Origin: Nitzschia sp. DOCU1
Taxonomy: Eukaryota > Bacillariophyta > Bacillariophyceae > Bacillariales > Bacillariaceae
Direction: 5' to 3'
DNA length: 14,163 nucleotides
Assembly: GCA_951394045.1 (NCBI GenBank)
Contig: CATOAN010000039.1
Location: 1-14,163 of the forward strand
The notes beneath the pieces are model-generated. The model worked only from the letters and a program-made list of their open reading frames with translations, was not told where the DNA came from and did no database searches. The position numbers were made by a program, and so were the translations under genes. The stretch's first letter is position 1, and each line of letters begins with the position of its first letter. Shown here piece by piece: positions 1 to 8,096 of the stretch.

Positions 1-1340
1 CAACCGAGTTTGATCAAACACTTCTTGTTCCACCATGCGTGCATACTCGAAAGCATATTCGGAAGAAACGGCCGACGACGACGACGAAACGTTGACGGCG
101 GTAGTAGACGCAGAAGCAGCCGAACCATCATTCGTGACATTTGTGGTAGCATTGATGCTGTTGTTGCCCACTGTGACATTGCTGTTTTGGACCATCCAAT
201 AGGCTTTTCGTGCGGCACGGCGTGCCAAACTCGTCTCCAAACTTCCCGTCGCTGCATACGCCCAACATGAACCACAACTTCCCTGCCGAAATCATAGTCA
301 TCCAAGCAGCAAAAAGAAATGAGAATGGAATCAACGACGTCAAAGTCTAAACGGATAACAATACAATAAGAACCTACCTGATCAAATACAGGATGCACCA
401 ATGGAACCTTGTCGGGATTGTGACGGGACGCCCAATTCAACGAAATTTCAAACTTGTCGTGGTAGTACGCCCCTGAACGAAGAGATTTTTGAGCCTTGAG
501 ATTGACTTCTTCACCTAATTCTTCTTCCTCGAGTTGAGGTAAGGATCCTCCAAAGGGATATTTTGGGTCGAGATCTGCAACGTCTAGACCCAATTTGTAG
601 TCGACGGGTGATACCAATAGAGTTTCGTCAATGACAACTGTGCTTCCGGCATGGAGTTTGTTGTTTTGCTCCTCTTGATTGTGCTTATTCTTCTTGGCTT
701 TTTTGGCACTCTTTTGCTTCTTGGCCGGTTTGGGGTAGTAAATTTTGCCTTGCAAATCGACGACGGCTCCTCGTCCCACCAAGTCTTGAATGTCCCGTTC
801 ACTTTCGAGTCGAACAAATACGGGAGACCGACTATCGTTGGGAGACAATGCCTGCTGCTCGTCTGCTAGTTGTAGAGAACGAAGATGCTGTGGTTCTTTG
901 GGCAAGCCAGATGTTGACTGCTGGGCACGTCGATGCTGATCGTCGTCATCGCCATTGTCACCCCCAAATATCGTATCAAACCAGGCTGGAGAGTCTTCTT
1001 CTAGCCATTTGCTGTTATGGCGGGTATCCGCAAATCGTGGTGGCTCGTCAGCAAACCGATTTATCGAGAGATGATACTGTGGTCGTTGCATATCTCCGTC
1101 GTCGTCGCCCCGGTGGCTCGACCGTTTGTTCACTTCGTAAATATATTGCACTGTCTGTTGAAAACGACGTTGCCGCTCTTGTATGTTGTCCGTAGCATCA
1201 TCATGCCGCCGATTGACATGATAGCGGGATTGATATCTCTGGTATAATTCTTGACAATCTCCCTCCAAGGCACACGCTCTCATTTGTGCTTCTTCCTTGT
1301 CCTCGTCGAGGCGAAGCTTGTCGTCTGATCGAGTAGTCAT
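1..1340 (-). CDS. Papain-family (C1A) cysteine peptidase, two exons, 3' part cut by window edge
   Basis: Exon 1 is 1340-378 (321 codons) and exon 2 is 282-1 (94 codons, still open at the edge). Residues about 30-100 look like an I29 inhibitory prodomain: an ERFNIN-type helix at 55-71 (E55, R59, F60, I67, N71), then LSINRFAD. A Lys-rich linker follows near 195-210, and the mature domain starts around LNWASRHNP at 301-309. Across the splice the protein reads PVFDQ-GSCGSCWAYA, with oxyanion Gln321 and catalytic Cys327; the catalytic His and Asn lie beyond the edge. Just after the active-site helix comes a Ser/Thr/Asn-rich insert with several N-x-S/T sequons, which suggests a secretory or lysosomal enzyme. 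The start is uncertain: the first ATG in this frame (1340) gives no signal peptide. A frame opening at ATG 1533 has a hydrophobic stretch (TILLLSLVFL) and could be a 5' exon, but I found no convincing splice. Confidence 0.85.
   Translation of the reverse strand, partial: MTTRSDDKLRLDEDKEEAQMRACALEGDCQELYQRYQSRYHVNRRHDDATDNIQERQRRFQQTVQYIYEVNKRSSHRGDDDGDMQRPQYHLSINRFADEPPRFADTRHNSKWLEEDSPAWFDTIFGGDNGDDDDQHRRAQQSTSGLPKEPQHLRSLQLADEQQALSPNDSRSPVFVRLESERDIQDLVGRGAVVDLQGKIYYPKPAKKQKSAKKAKKNKHNQEEQNNKLHAGSTVVIDETLLVSPVDYKLGLDVADLDPKYPFGGSLPQLEEEELGEEVNLKAQKSLRSGAYYHDKFEISLNWASRHNPDKVPLVHPVFDQVGSYCIVIRLDFDVVDSILISFCCLDDYDFGREVVVHVGRMQRREVWRRVWHAVPHEKPIGWSKTAMSQWATTASMLPQMSRMMVRLLLRLLPPSTFRRRRRPFLPNMLSSMHAWWNKKCLIKLG
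283..377 (-). other. Intron of the C1A peptidase gene (95 bp)
   Basis: The minus-strand donor is CAG|GTAGGTT and the acceptor is TTTCGGCAG|GGAAGTTG. Joining the exons in phase 0 turns PVFDQ plus GSCGSCW into the canonical papain active-site block. Read without splicing, the frame continues through the intron with no stop, but the following peptide is shifted and loses the catalytic Cys motif. Confidence 0.9.
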
Positions 1341-1905
1341 GATTTTGGAGAACGACAATGCCTTGGCACCACTCTTCCACGAAACTAGAGTACTGGTGAA
1401 GGAAGACCAATGAAAGCAACAAGATTGTTTTCTTGTCACTGGCTTTGTTGTGGTGGTCGATCGTGACAACCACGGAATCCAGAAAGTTCACAAAATTTGA
1501 GAATGAATGGACGGAAGATTTTGCATTTGCCATGATGTGAAGGGGCGTTTTCTCCCCGCCATCTTTTAGCGCGCGGAGAGAGCGTCACCGCAAACGACAC
1601 GAGGCGAAGGGATTCCCAGTGTTCCGATTGTGAAAGGGGCTGTAGTAGTCCTGTTTCGACTCATTCGACTCTTAGGCGTCGAAGGATTGGATCTTTTTGT
1701 TTGTTTGATGCACTATCTGCGAAATAGTAGTTCCCATTCGGATGTCTGCGTGTCGGCAGGTGATTAAAACCCTTTTAGCATGTAAGATCATTTCCATCGT
1801 CATGTCTTCATCGTAATGTAGGTATTTCGGTCCTACTACTATACCCATCTCTCTCGTTTCACAGGATTTCATTTTCGGGCTATAGAAGCGTCGTTTCCAA
1901 CAAGA
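1341..1905. other. Divergent intergenic region, presumed promoters
   Basis: This 565-bp stretch separates the ATG of the peptidase gene (minus) from that of the GFA-like gene (plus), so it should hold both promoters and 5' UTRs. The part nearest the peptidase (1341-1533) is open in another frame from an ATG at 1533 and may contain an unrecognised 5' exon. I saw no convincing TATA box, RNA gene or repeat. Confidence 0.5.
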
Positions 1906-2592
1906 ATGACACCACGCACTACACCACCACATTCGCCTCCTGCCGCCATTTTATCATGTGCTTGTCAAACCACGCAAATTGCCCTTGCGTATCCAGCAAT
2001 TGATCGAGTCGAATGTTGTTGTTGCGATTGTCGATTGGCCATGCAGTGGTGTCATACTACCTTGGGTGGACCCTTGGGGGGTGACCTGTTTGCCGATTTG
2101 GTGTATTTTCCAAATGCGTTGCGAGTACTGTCGCCCAACGACAACGACGAGCCAAAATTACGAGTTTACATGATACAAAAAGGATACAATGCACGACGAG
2201 TCGTGGCTACGTGTTGTGGCACTTTGCTTCTAGGAGATCATCCTAACTACCAAACACGAAAACTTGTCACTTGCATACCACCTGGACGTTTGCTAGAATC
2301 AACGTTTGAGTTATTGCCACCCCAACGACGTATTTTTACGCAAGATTTATCTGAGGAAGAACAAAACGCCATTGCCGACTTTAATGCACCGCCGAATGCC
2401 ATTGTATCGTCGGTTCATCCAGAACCTCCAGAGCTACTACCAGCTGGTTACATGACGGCTCAAACACTCATGGATGATTTACTGGGTGGCGACATTGATT
2501 ACATGATGCCCGCGGGTTACAAGGGCAAGCCCACGAGTTACAATAAAAAACATGGAGGAATAGGACCTACTCATCAAGGGGAAATGATGTAA
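1906..2592 (+). CDS. GFA/CENP-V-type (DUF6151-like) Cys-rich putative zinc-binding protein
   Basis: An intronless 228-residue protein from ATG 1906 to TAA 2592. Residues about 15-115 match the plan of the GFA/CENP-V fold (named for glutathione-dependent formaldehyde-activating enzyme), in which clustered cysteines bind zinc. The clusters are C18-A-C20, then C37-C40 with D41-C42-R43, then T102-C103-C104-G105-T106. The paired CC in the last cluster, instead of the CxxC of classical GFA, resembles the related DUF6151 family (CCNTP-type motif). Residues 110-228 are outside the domain and contain two PAGY motifs (179-182 and 202-205) around an acidic LMDDLLGGDIDYM segment. There is no signal peptide or membrane segment. 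The substrate is unknown; relatives are mostly annotated only by homology, and formaldehyde activity should not be assumed. Fold confidence is good, function confidence low. Confidence 0.75.
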   Translation: MTPRTTPPHSPPAAILSCACQTTQIALAYPAIDRVECCCCDCRLAMQWCHTTLGGPLGGDLFADLVYFPNALRVLSPNDNDEPKLRVYMIQKGYNARRVVATCCGTLLLGDHPNYQTRKLVTCIPPGRLLESTFELLPPQRRIFTQDLSEEEQNAIADFNAPPNAIVSSVHPEPPELLPAGYMTAQTLMDDLLGGDIDYMMPAGYKGKPTSYNKKHGGIGPTHQGEMM

Positions 2593-3179
2593 AATCACTA
2601 CAGAAAACAAACAGTAGAGCAAATGATCATGACAGGAATGAAAACAAAACAAGAGAAACATGGTCGCTAGTACTACTATGACTCGTTGGCTTCTACTTCC
2701 CGCACCACCCACAACGACCAAGAATGGTGGGTCGCCATCAGTCGACAAGGAAGAAAGGGATCAAACGAATAGAATTTGAACTGGATGCTTCATGGAAGGA
2801 AGGCAAACAGGCAGAGCAACCAAGTCAAAAATGATACGTTGAGCTTGCTGATTCCCGTAGGGGGGAATAATGTCGCGTCGACATCCGTATCCACCGATTC
2901 ATCCTGATAGTAATATAGTAGCAGCTCATTCTTGATTGGAAGAGAAGAATTCCTTGGTCACTCAGTGACTCGCTCATCGCCGTCGGCAAAGTGTAGATGG
3001 TATTGCCATTGTGCATGCCGTAGGATATAGTTCGATAGTGCCGTTGACGGTTCCAGGGAAGCAAGTGAGCAATGGATGAAACTTTCTGCTTTAGCAGTAG
3101 GAGTAGCGGTAGAATGAGCTCGGGCCTCGTCAACAAGAAAAAAGCCGGTAGTATTGTGAAACGCTCGCCATCATCATGA
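2593..3179. other. Convergent intergenic region (3' UTRs), nothing else seen
   Basis: 587 bp between the stop of the plus-strand GFA-like gene and the stop of the minus-strand DUF6824 gene. It is A-rich just after 2592 and should contain both 3' UTRs and polyadenylation sites. Open frames here show no recognisable protein features. No RNA gene or repeat is visible. Confidence 0.5.
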
Positions 3180-4745
3180 TTACATGGAAACATTTAATGA
3201 TGATGACTGATGGTGACCACCCCCACCGCCACCAAATCCATTCCAGCATGATGTTGTATGGTTAGTAGTACTGCTACTAGGCACCGACGAGGAGGACGTC
3301 TCCAATCGAGGTCTCTTTACTGCCATCACGCTTCGATCTTCTTCCATGTGATCATCATTCGAGCCCCCATATTCGGTACTCGTTCGAGATAACATGCCAC
3401 GAAAACTTCCACCTACTTTTCGTACAATATCCGCTTCATCCATCACTTCTTCATACCACCCTGCCGTCGTTCGTGTCAAGAAGCGTCCTCCACCCTCCCG
3501 TACCATTTGCACCAAACGCTTGTTTAATTCTTGTCGTTTCGGAGCATTGGCTCCCCGATATTCTTCAACCAAGGTACTCATCAAGGCTCGCATGTACACG
3601 TTTCCAGCATGTTGATGGGAGGCACTCCCCCGCCCCAAACAGACATCCCGACATCCGGGTAAATCTAACGCTTTAAATTCCGTATTGGTCCGTAAAATGG
3701 TTTCCTTCTTTTTTCGTCGATTGAGCCATCTTGCATGAGCACTGACACGTAATTCTTCCCCATCCGTAGCATACGGCAAGCAATCAGCCGGGAATCCATA
3801 CGTCATTAATTGATAACCCAGTTCTGTGTAAGAGCCCGTATGAATTCTCGTTCTCATTCGATTTCCCTTGTTCATGCTCTTGGTCAAAATATCGACAGTT
3901 GTTCGGATCAAGGGTGTACTATTTTTGACCCAAATATGATTGGCCTTGACACGAAGGGGACACCATTTGGAGGTATCCCCACGTTTGACATTGCGCCGTA
4001 TGACTTCCAAATCTTCGAGTCGTGGCAGGACAGCTACCACTTGAAGAGTAATCATGCCCCGCTTTTGGGTCTCCTCATCTTCAGCGGCTGCCGAAATCAT
4101 GTAAAACACCAAGTCCGTCTGAGAAATAATTAGGACCATGCATCACAACACACACGTTAGGAATCATAAGGTTGCAGAGATTGAAGGACACGCCACAATC
4201 GCACTCGCTATACGTACCGCCGCCATTGGATTTTCTCGCACAACATGTCGGGGGGCATCATCGGCATGAATCAAATAAATCGCTCGTCCCGCGCTATCTC
4301 GTGCCGGCAAAATTTGATGAATCCCAAAATCCACTAGCAAAGCACGGGATTGAGTACTCAAGTCGGCCATGGTCAAGGTACGCGTCAATACCCTGGGTCC
4401 AAATCTGGAGAGTTTTTCTTCCAAATACTGCATCATTCGTACTGCTGCTGCCTGAGGATCAAATCCTTCGGCACGCAAAAACATGAGCCGAAAAGCTCGA
4501 TTGGCCACATAGGCAGGATTATCGCGTTTGGCTTGAAAATAGGCTGTCACCAAGGAGGCCTCTGTTATTTCGAGACTTTCGACCGCGTGTTGAAATTCCG
4601 CTAGTTTTTCTTCCACCATTTCAGGTGTTTCTTTCATGACATCGTCGACTCCATGGATACTTTCAAAGACACGATTCCGCTCTTGAAGAGAAAGTGAATT
4701 CAATTCGCGGGCCAGTACGGCGTGGGCATCTTCAATGTTTTGCAT
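3180..4745 (-). CDS. CRAL-TRIO-like plus DUF6824 protein, two exons
   Basis: Exon 1 (4745-4218, 176 codons) joins exon 2 (4118-3180) in phase 0 to give 488 residues. ATG 4745 is the only in-frame ATG upstream of the conserved part. The N-terminus (LARELNSLSLQERNRVFESI, then HGVDD and a helical stretch) and residues about 60-285 look like the CRAL-TRIO/Sec14-like region found at the front of many diatom proteins; this part is divergent. Residues about 331-417 are DUF6824: DVCLGRGSASHQHAGN, a helical middle with Lys/Arg, then GGRFL and GWYEEV. DUF6824 is a stramenopile-enriched domain of unknown biochemistry, often suspected to be nuclear or DNA-associated. The C-terminal 70 residues are low complexity, with a basic VKRPRLE motif (possible nuclear signal), Ser/Thr runs, a Gly run and a His pair. 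Domain calls rest on remembered motifs. Confidence 0.82.
4119..4217 (-). other. Intron of the CRAL-TRIO/DUF6824 gene (99 bp)
   Basis: The donor GCGGCG|GTACGTAT and acceptor TATTTCTCAG|ACGGACTT on the minus strand are both close to consensus. Splicing joins ENPMAA to TDLVFYM in phase 0. Unspliced, the upstream frame meets a stop inside the intron at about 4164. Confidence 0.88.
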
Positions 4746-5577
4746 AATAGAAGAGGAAGATAATAATTGCGACGAAGGACTAGGAATCGAATGAATAACA
4801 GGGTCCAGGAAACCACACAAAATGGAGATGAGAAGATCTGCTGTGCCAGGTAGTGCAGATGGACGATTACAACAGCAATAGATGGACGTCGGTTGTGGAA
4901 GAGGATGAAGAGGGATGCTGTTACAAATGTGGTATGTGTCCGCCTTTGACCTCCATCCACTGTTCACTCAATGACCTCGTCTCTATCCCATTCACAAGCG
5001 AAACGTTTTTGTTGGGGGCTGTTTTGTCGGCTCTCTCCACACACACGCGCTATGTACTCGCTATTTCACGGCGAGCGACGCCGTTTGGATTCGTTCGACT
5101 TATGCCCGCGCGAAAGTTCGGAGAAAAAAAAGCAGAAGACAGAACCATTCGGTTCTCCGGACGTGTATCAAAGAATGTATCTACCAGTAATAACTACGTT
5201 TTGTACTGACTGCAATCGGAGAGTTCGCGGATGGTAGGCGCGCGGGTTTGCCAGGCTCGAAAGGGCTATATCGAAGGGAGGGAAAAGGGGAAAGGGCATA
5301 AATCAATTGCTTAGTACCTCCTCGCCACTTTTGGCGGGAACAAGTGAAAGATCCTCGTGACTGGCATGAATAGCTCTGCCTTCCTTGCAGCGATCATGGG
5401 GGGGATGCATGATGACCGATAGGAAGTTTACGATCCATCAAATACGAGCTTGTTACTCGACGCTCTTGGGATTGTGAGAACCTTGGCCGGCACCCGTTTC
5501 TACATTCTATTGTCTCTTGTTTGGTTTCCAAGGAGCGAGCATCCGCCGACGTAGTAGCTCCTACTACTGCTTTCAAA
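4746..5577. other. Divergent intergenic region, presumed bidirectional promoter
   Basis: 832 bp separate the ATG of the minus-strand DUF6824 gene from the ATG of the plus-strand Trp-rich repeat gene. Open frames here do not look like conserved proteins. A short perfect inverted repeat, AGAACC-ATTC-GGTTCT, lies at 5141-5156. The last 57 bp (5521-5577) are open in frame with the downstream gene but contain no ATG, so I treat them as 5' UTR. Confidence 0.5.
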
Positions 5578-7779
5578 ATGATTGCCAATGTCGATGAAAT
5601 CCCCGTGATCGGGCAAGTCTACCAAAGGGCGGGGATTGTCACCGCGATTGATGAAAAAGTGCAAGAGACTCCCGGCAAAAAGATTTGGACGCGGCAAATA
5701 ATAACGCTTGATTCTGGAGCTATCTATACATTGGATCAATACGTTCCAAAACCCAAAGAAGATGAAGAAAAACAACAAGTCAGCCGGGGGTCATTGTCAG
5801 CCCAACAAACCGAAACAACGCGACCAGCTGAACAAGAAGAAGAGGACGACGACGACGACGAAGAGTCATCGGTACCGCTTACGATTTTGGTGTATTCCAA
5901 GAATGATCCAAATTTGCCTGCACCAGGATCATCATCCTCCCAACAACCCGAACCCATTCGAGGAATTTGGACCTTTGGCGACGGTCGTTCCGTCTATGAT
6001 GATGATAATAACGATGATGAAGACGACGACGACATGTTTTGGAAGCCACAGGAAGTGGTGTTGTTTCCTCCCAAGCGAAAACTCGAAACAATTCCAGAAG
6101 AAGGAGAAGACGATTTACCAACCGGGGTTTGGGGTTATGCAGAGGATCAAGAGCCCAACAGCAGTTTTAGCAGTCTACGTCCCGGTAGCATCGACGGCGC
6201 CGAAGATTGGTATCCTAGAGGACACGCCTTGGTAGTACCACCGACGGTAGAGGTTCCCGAAAATTTTGTGGCAGCTGGAAGGTATACCTACAAACCAGGT
6301 TCGACACACAAGACATGGCCCCCTGCCATTGATCATGTCAAGAAACAATTGCATGGCGTTGGCAAGCTCAATGTTCCAAAATGTTTCAAAGAAAATGACG
6401 GTAAACTTCCCATCAAAGTGTTCCCAAAGTCCAAAGTACCCGATCCTCCTCCGCGTTCGAGTACCGACCGATGGGCCGAGAGTAAAGGCGCAGCTCCGGT
6501 AGACTTATCGCCACCCAAGCCAAGGAAAAAAGCGGTTACATTTGCGCCGCCTGTGGGTCAATGGGCATATCCCGACGGAGAAGAAGTGGAAGATGATCAT
6601 TTCCTACCGGTAGATGTCGATTTGTATTGGGGCGACGAGAAACCACCGAGCGTTTCCGGCCCCATGTCAGACGACGGATCTCTGGTGAGCTGGGGTGTAT
6701 GGGGGTCGTCGGTGGGGTCGGTCGATTTGGATGATCCCGAGTGGGAACCTGAAATGTCCATGGTCTTTCCTCCCGGTATAGAGCCGGATCCCGAAATCGC
6801 TATTCAGGGACGTTGGGCGTATCGAATGAATCAAAATGTCAAAATCGAATGGCCACCAACCGTCACCAGAACGGCCACAGTGTATCCGTCTAAGGATGCT
6901 CCGGCGGTGGAACGCGGAAAGTCCCAAGGTGTTTGGGAATTTCGAGATGGAAGAAATCAGGCAAATGAAGATGATTGGGAGGCCTTCGAGGTTGACTTAT
7001 TGGGGGAATATGAGAACGTTGATGGGGACGATGACGACGACGAGCCACGGCCTTTCGGTTTCTGGGGGATCAGACATGGTGCCGAGCCTGATAGAAATTG
7101 GGATTGGGAACCCAAAGACGTGGTTTTCTTCCCCCCTGGTGAAGAACCTGGTGAAGACACTTGGGTACAGGGCAAGTGGGCAATAAAGCGGAAAGTTGGT
7201 AAACTCAAGGACACATGGCCGCCCAAGTCACAATCAAAGCCAAAGAGTCGATCTGTGGGTAAACTGAAACCACTTCAGTGGCCCTCTACAGCGTGGGTGT
7301 ATCCGACTCAGATCGCGCCCTCGCCTAGCCCGGGCAGAACCCTCGGAGTTTGGAAATTCAGTGGCGGGAGTGAGCCAGTAGATGCTTCCTCGTGGACACC
7401 GCAACAGGTCGATCTGTATGGCGCGTCCGACAAAGTTGATGACACGAAACCTAACGGGACATGGGGAGTCAATGCTGATGCTGAAGCTTTGAACGATGCA
7501 GATGATTCGTTCTTCGCCCCCGAAGACATTTGGTTTTACCCACCGGGGGAGGTGCCCGATAAAAATTGCTCCGTCCAAGGAAAGTGGGCCTTTCAGAAGA
7601 GCAAATTAGACATCACATGGCCACCACCAATACAAAGTGCAGCTCAGCCAGCGCGGATGTCGTCGGTGGGAAAGCTGAAGATTCCTGGGGCATTTGAAAA
7701 GGAGGCGTCACCCCGAGTCGGTGGCAAGAAAGTACTGAGTGGAAAAGCCCAACTCCCGTCCATGTTTAGCAACTCTTAA
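5578..7779 (+). CDS. Acidic tryptophan-rich repeat protein, function unknown
   Basis: An intronless 733-residue protein from ATG 5578 to TAA 7779; I do not recognise the family. Residues 1-60 are a short non-repetitive head. Acidic Asp/Glu runs occur near 87-97, 141-152 and 483-489. From 129 to about 684 there are four diverged copies of one unit. Each contains, in order, G-x-W-x-F/Y (129, 327, 451, 590), a W/P/V-rich stretch, G-x-W-G (183, 373, 494, 627), an FPPG-E/xP-like stretch, G-K/R-W/Y-A/T (234, 411, 532, 668) and T/E-W-P-P (246, 424, 546, 680). A V-G-K-L motif recurs at 261, 540, 560 and 697, sometimes followed by a hydrophobic-P-x-x-F pattern (NVPKCF, KIPGAF). There is no signal peptide or membrane span, so a cytosolic or nuclear scaffold role is possible, but this is inference. 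Confidence 0.85.
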   Translation: MIANVDEIPVIGQVYQRAGIVTAIDEKVQETPGKKIWTRQIITLDSGAIYTLDQYVPKPKEDEEKQQVSRGSLSAQQTETTRPAEQEEEDDDDDEESSVPLTILVYSKNDPNLPAPGSSSSQQPEPIRGIWTFGDGRSVYDDDNNDDEDDDDMFWKPQEVVLFPPKRKLETIPEEGEDDLPTGVWGYAEDQEPNSSFSSLRPGSIDGAEDWYPRGHALVVPPTVEVPENFVAAGRYTYKPGSTHKTWPPAIDHVKKQLHGVGKLNVPKCFKENDGKLPIKVFPKSKVPDPPPRSSTDRWAESKGAAPVDLSPPKPRKKAVTFAPPVGQWAYPDGEEVEDDHFLPVDVDLYWGDEKPPSVSGPMSDDGSLVSWGVWGSSVGSVDLDDPEWEPEMSMVFPPGIEPDPEIAIQGRWAYRMNQNVKIEWPPTVTRTATVYPSKDAPAVERGKSQGVWEFRDGRNQANEDDWEAFEVDLLGEYENVDGDDDDDEPRPFGFWGIRHGAEPDRNWDWEPKDVVFFPPGEEPGEDTWVQGKWAIKRKVGKLKDTWPPKSQSKPKSRSVGKLKPLQWPSTAWVYPTQIAPSPSPGRTLGVWKFSGGSEPVDASSWTPQQVDLYGASDKVDDTKPNGTWGVNADAEALNDADDSFFAPEDIWFYPPGEVPDKNCSVQGKWAFQKSKLDITWPPPIQSAAQPARMSSVGKLKIPGAFEKEASPRVGGKKVLSGKAQLPSMFSNS
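5962..7629 (+). repeat. Four diverged internal protein repeats within the Trp-rich gene
   Basis: The units lie at about 5962-6327, 6556-6861, 6928-7227 and 7345-7629 (residues 129-250, 327-428, 451-550 and 590-684). Each holds three G-x-W/Y submotifs and ends with W-P-P. Similarity is plain in protein but weak in DNA, so the duplications are old and kept under protein-level constraint. Unit 1 to unit 2 has a longer linker (about 77 residues) than the others. Confidence 0.8.
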
Positions 7780-8096
7780 TCTGGGCATTCAACCAAAGTT
7801 ATGGAGCACGCTCTGGTGAGAAGCACTATAGTTTCCATGGCCCGTCGATCGCATTTGCTGCGGTGGTATACTCCCATGCGCTTGATCTAGCAGATGCGAA
7901 TAAGCAAGTTGGACTATTTGTTAAATCTCTTAACTTGGTCTACTCGTAAATATTGGATGATCTGCCTTACTTTCCCTCGAAAAAGTGTTCTAGTCCGACG
8001 CAGAAAATGCTATGATTGTTGCAGCAACTATCATAGCTTTTCGCATAGCGGCGGGCAAGTTAACATCCTCCGGCCACGACTTTGGGTGCTCCCCCG
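7780..8096 (+). pseudogene. Probable decayed 5' part of a triosephosphate isomerase gene
   Basis: This is where residues 1 to about 65 of the downstream isomerase should be encoded. No frame is open across it. Patches in the isomerase frame look protein-like: VGLFVKSLN around 7906-7932, then a stop, then LDDLPYFPSK. A shift by one base then gives SVLV, as expected around the second beta-strand. Further stops follow (for example at 8061-8063). No G-N-W-K motif (with the essential Lys and Asn of strand 1) is found in any frame. The alignment to the family is weak, and an unusual 5' UTR or missed exon remains possible. Confidence 0.4.

Noticed and set aside
3165..3190. Similarity between this stretch (minus strand) and about 13250-13272 (plus strand), both reading P-C-N-H-D-D-G
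   Set aside because: The match is only about 20 bp with mismatches, in opposite orientation, and not extended on either side; it is probably coincidence.
2825..3193. Minus-strand frame of 122 residues overlapping the stop of the DUF6824 gene
   Set aside because: It has no family features, lies in the 3' UTR of the DUF6824 gene, and no splice would attach it to the coding sequence.
4853..5237. Two plus-strand frames (118 and 88 residues) in the divergent spacer
   Set aside because: They overlap each other in different frames, have no domain features, and lie where promoters and 5' UTRs are expected.
5521..5577. Upstream extension of the repeat protein from a TTG
   Set aside because: A nuclear eukaryotic gene should start at ATG; the first in-frame ATG is at 5578.
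5838..6033. GAC/GAT triplet runs that could be called microsatellites
   Set aside because: They encode Asp/Glu runs within the acidic repeat protein and are explained by the coding sequence.
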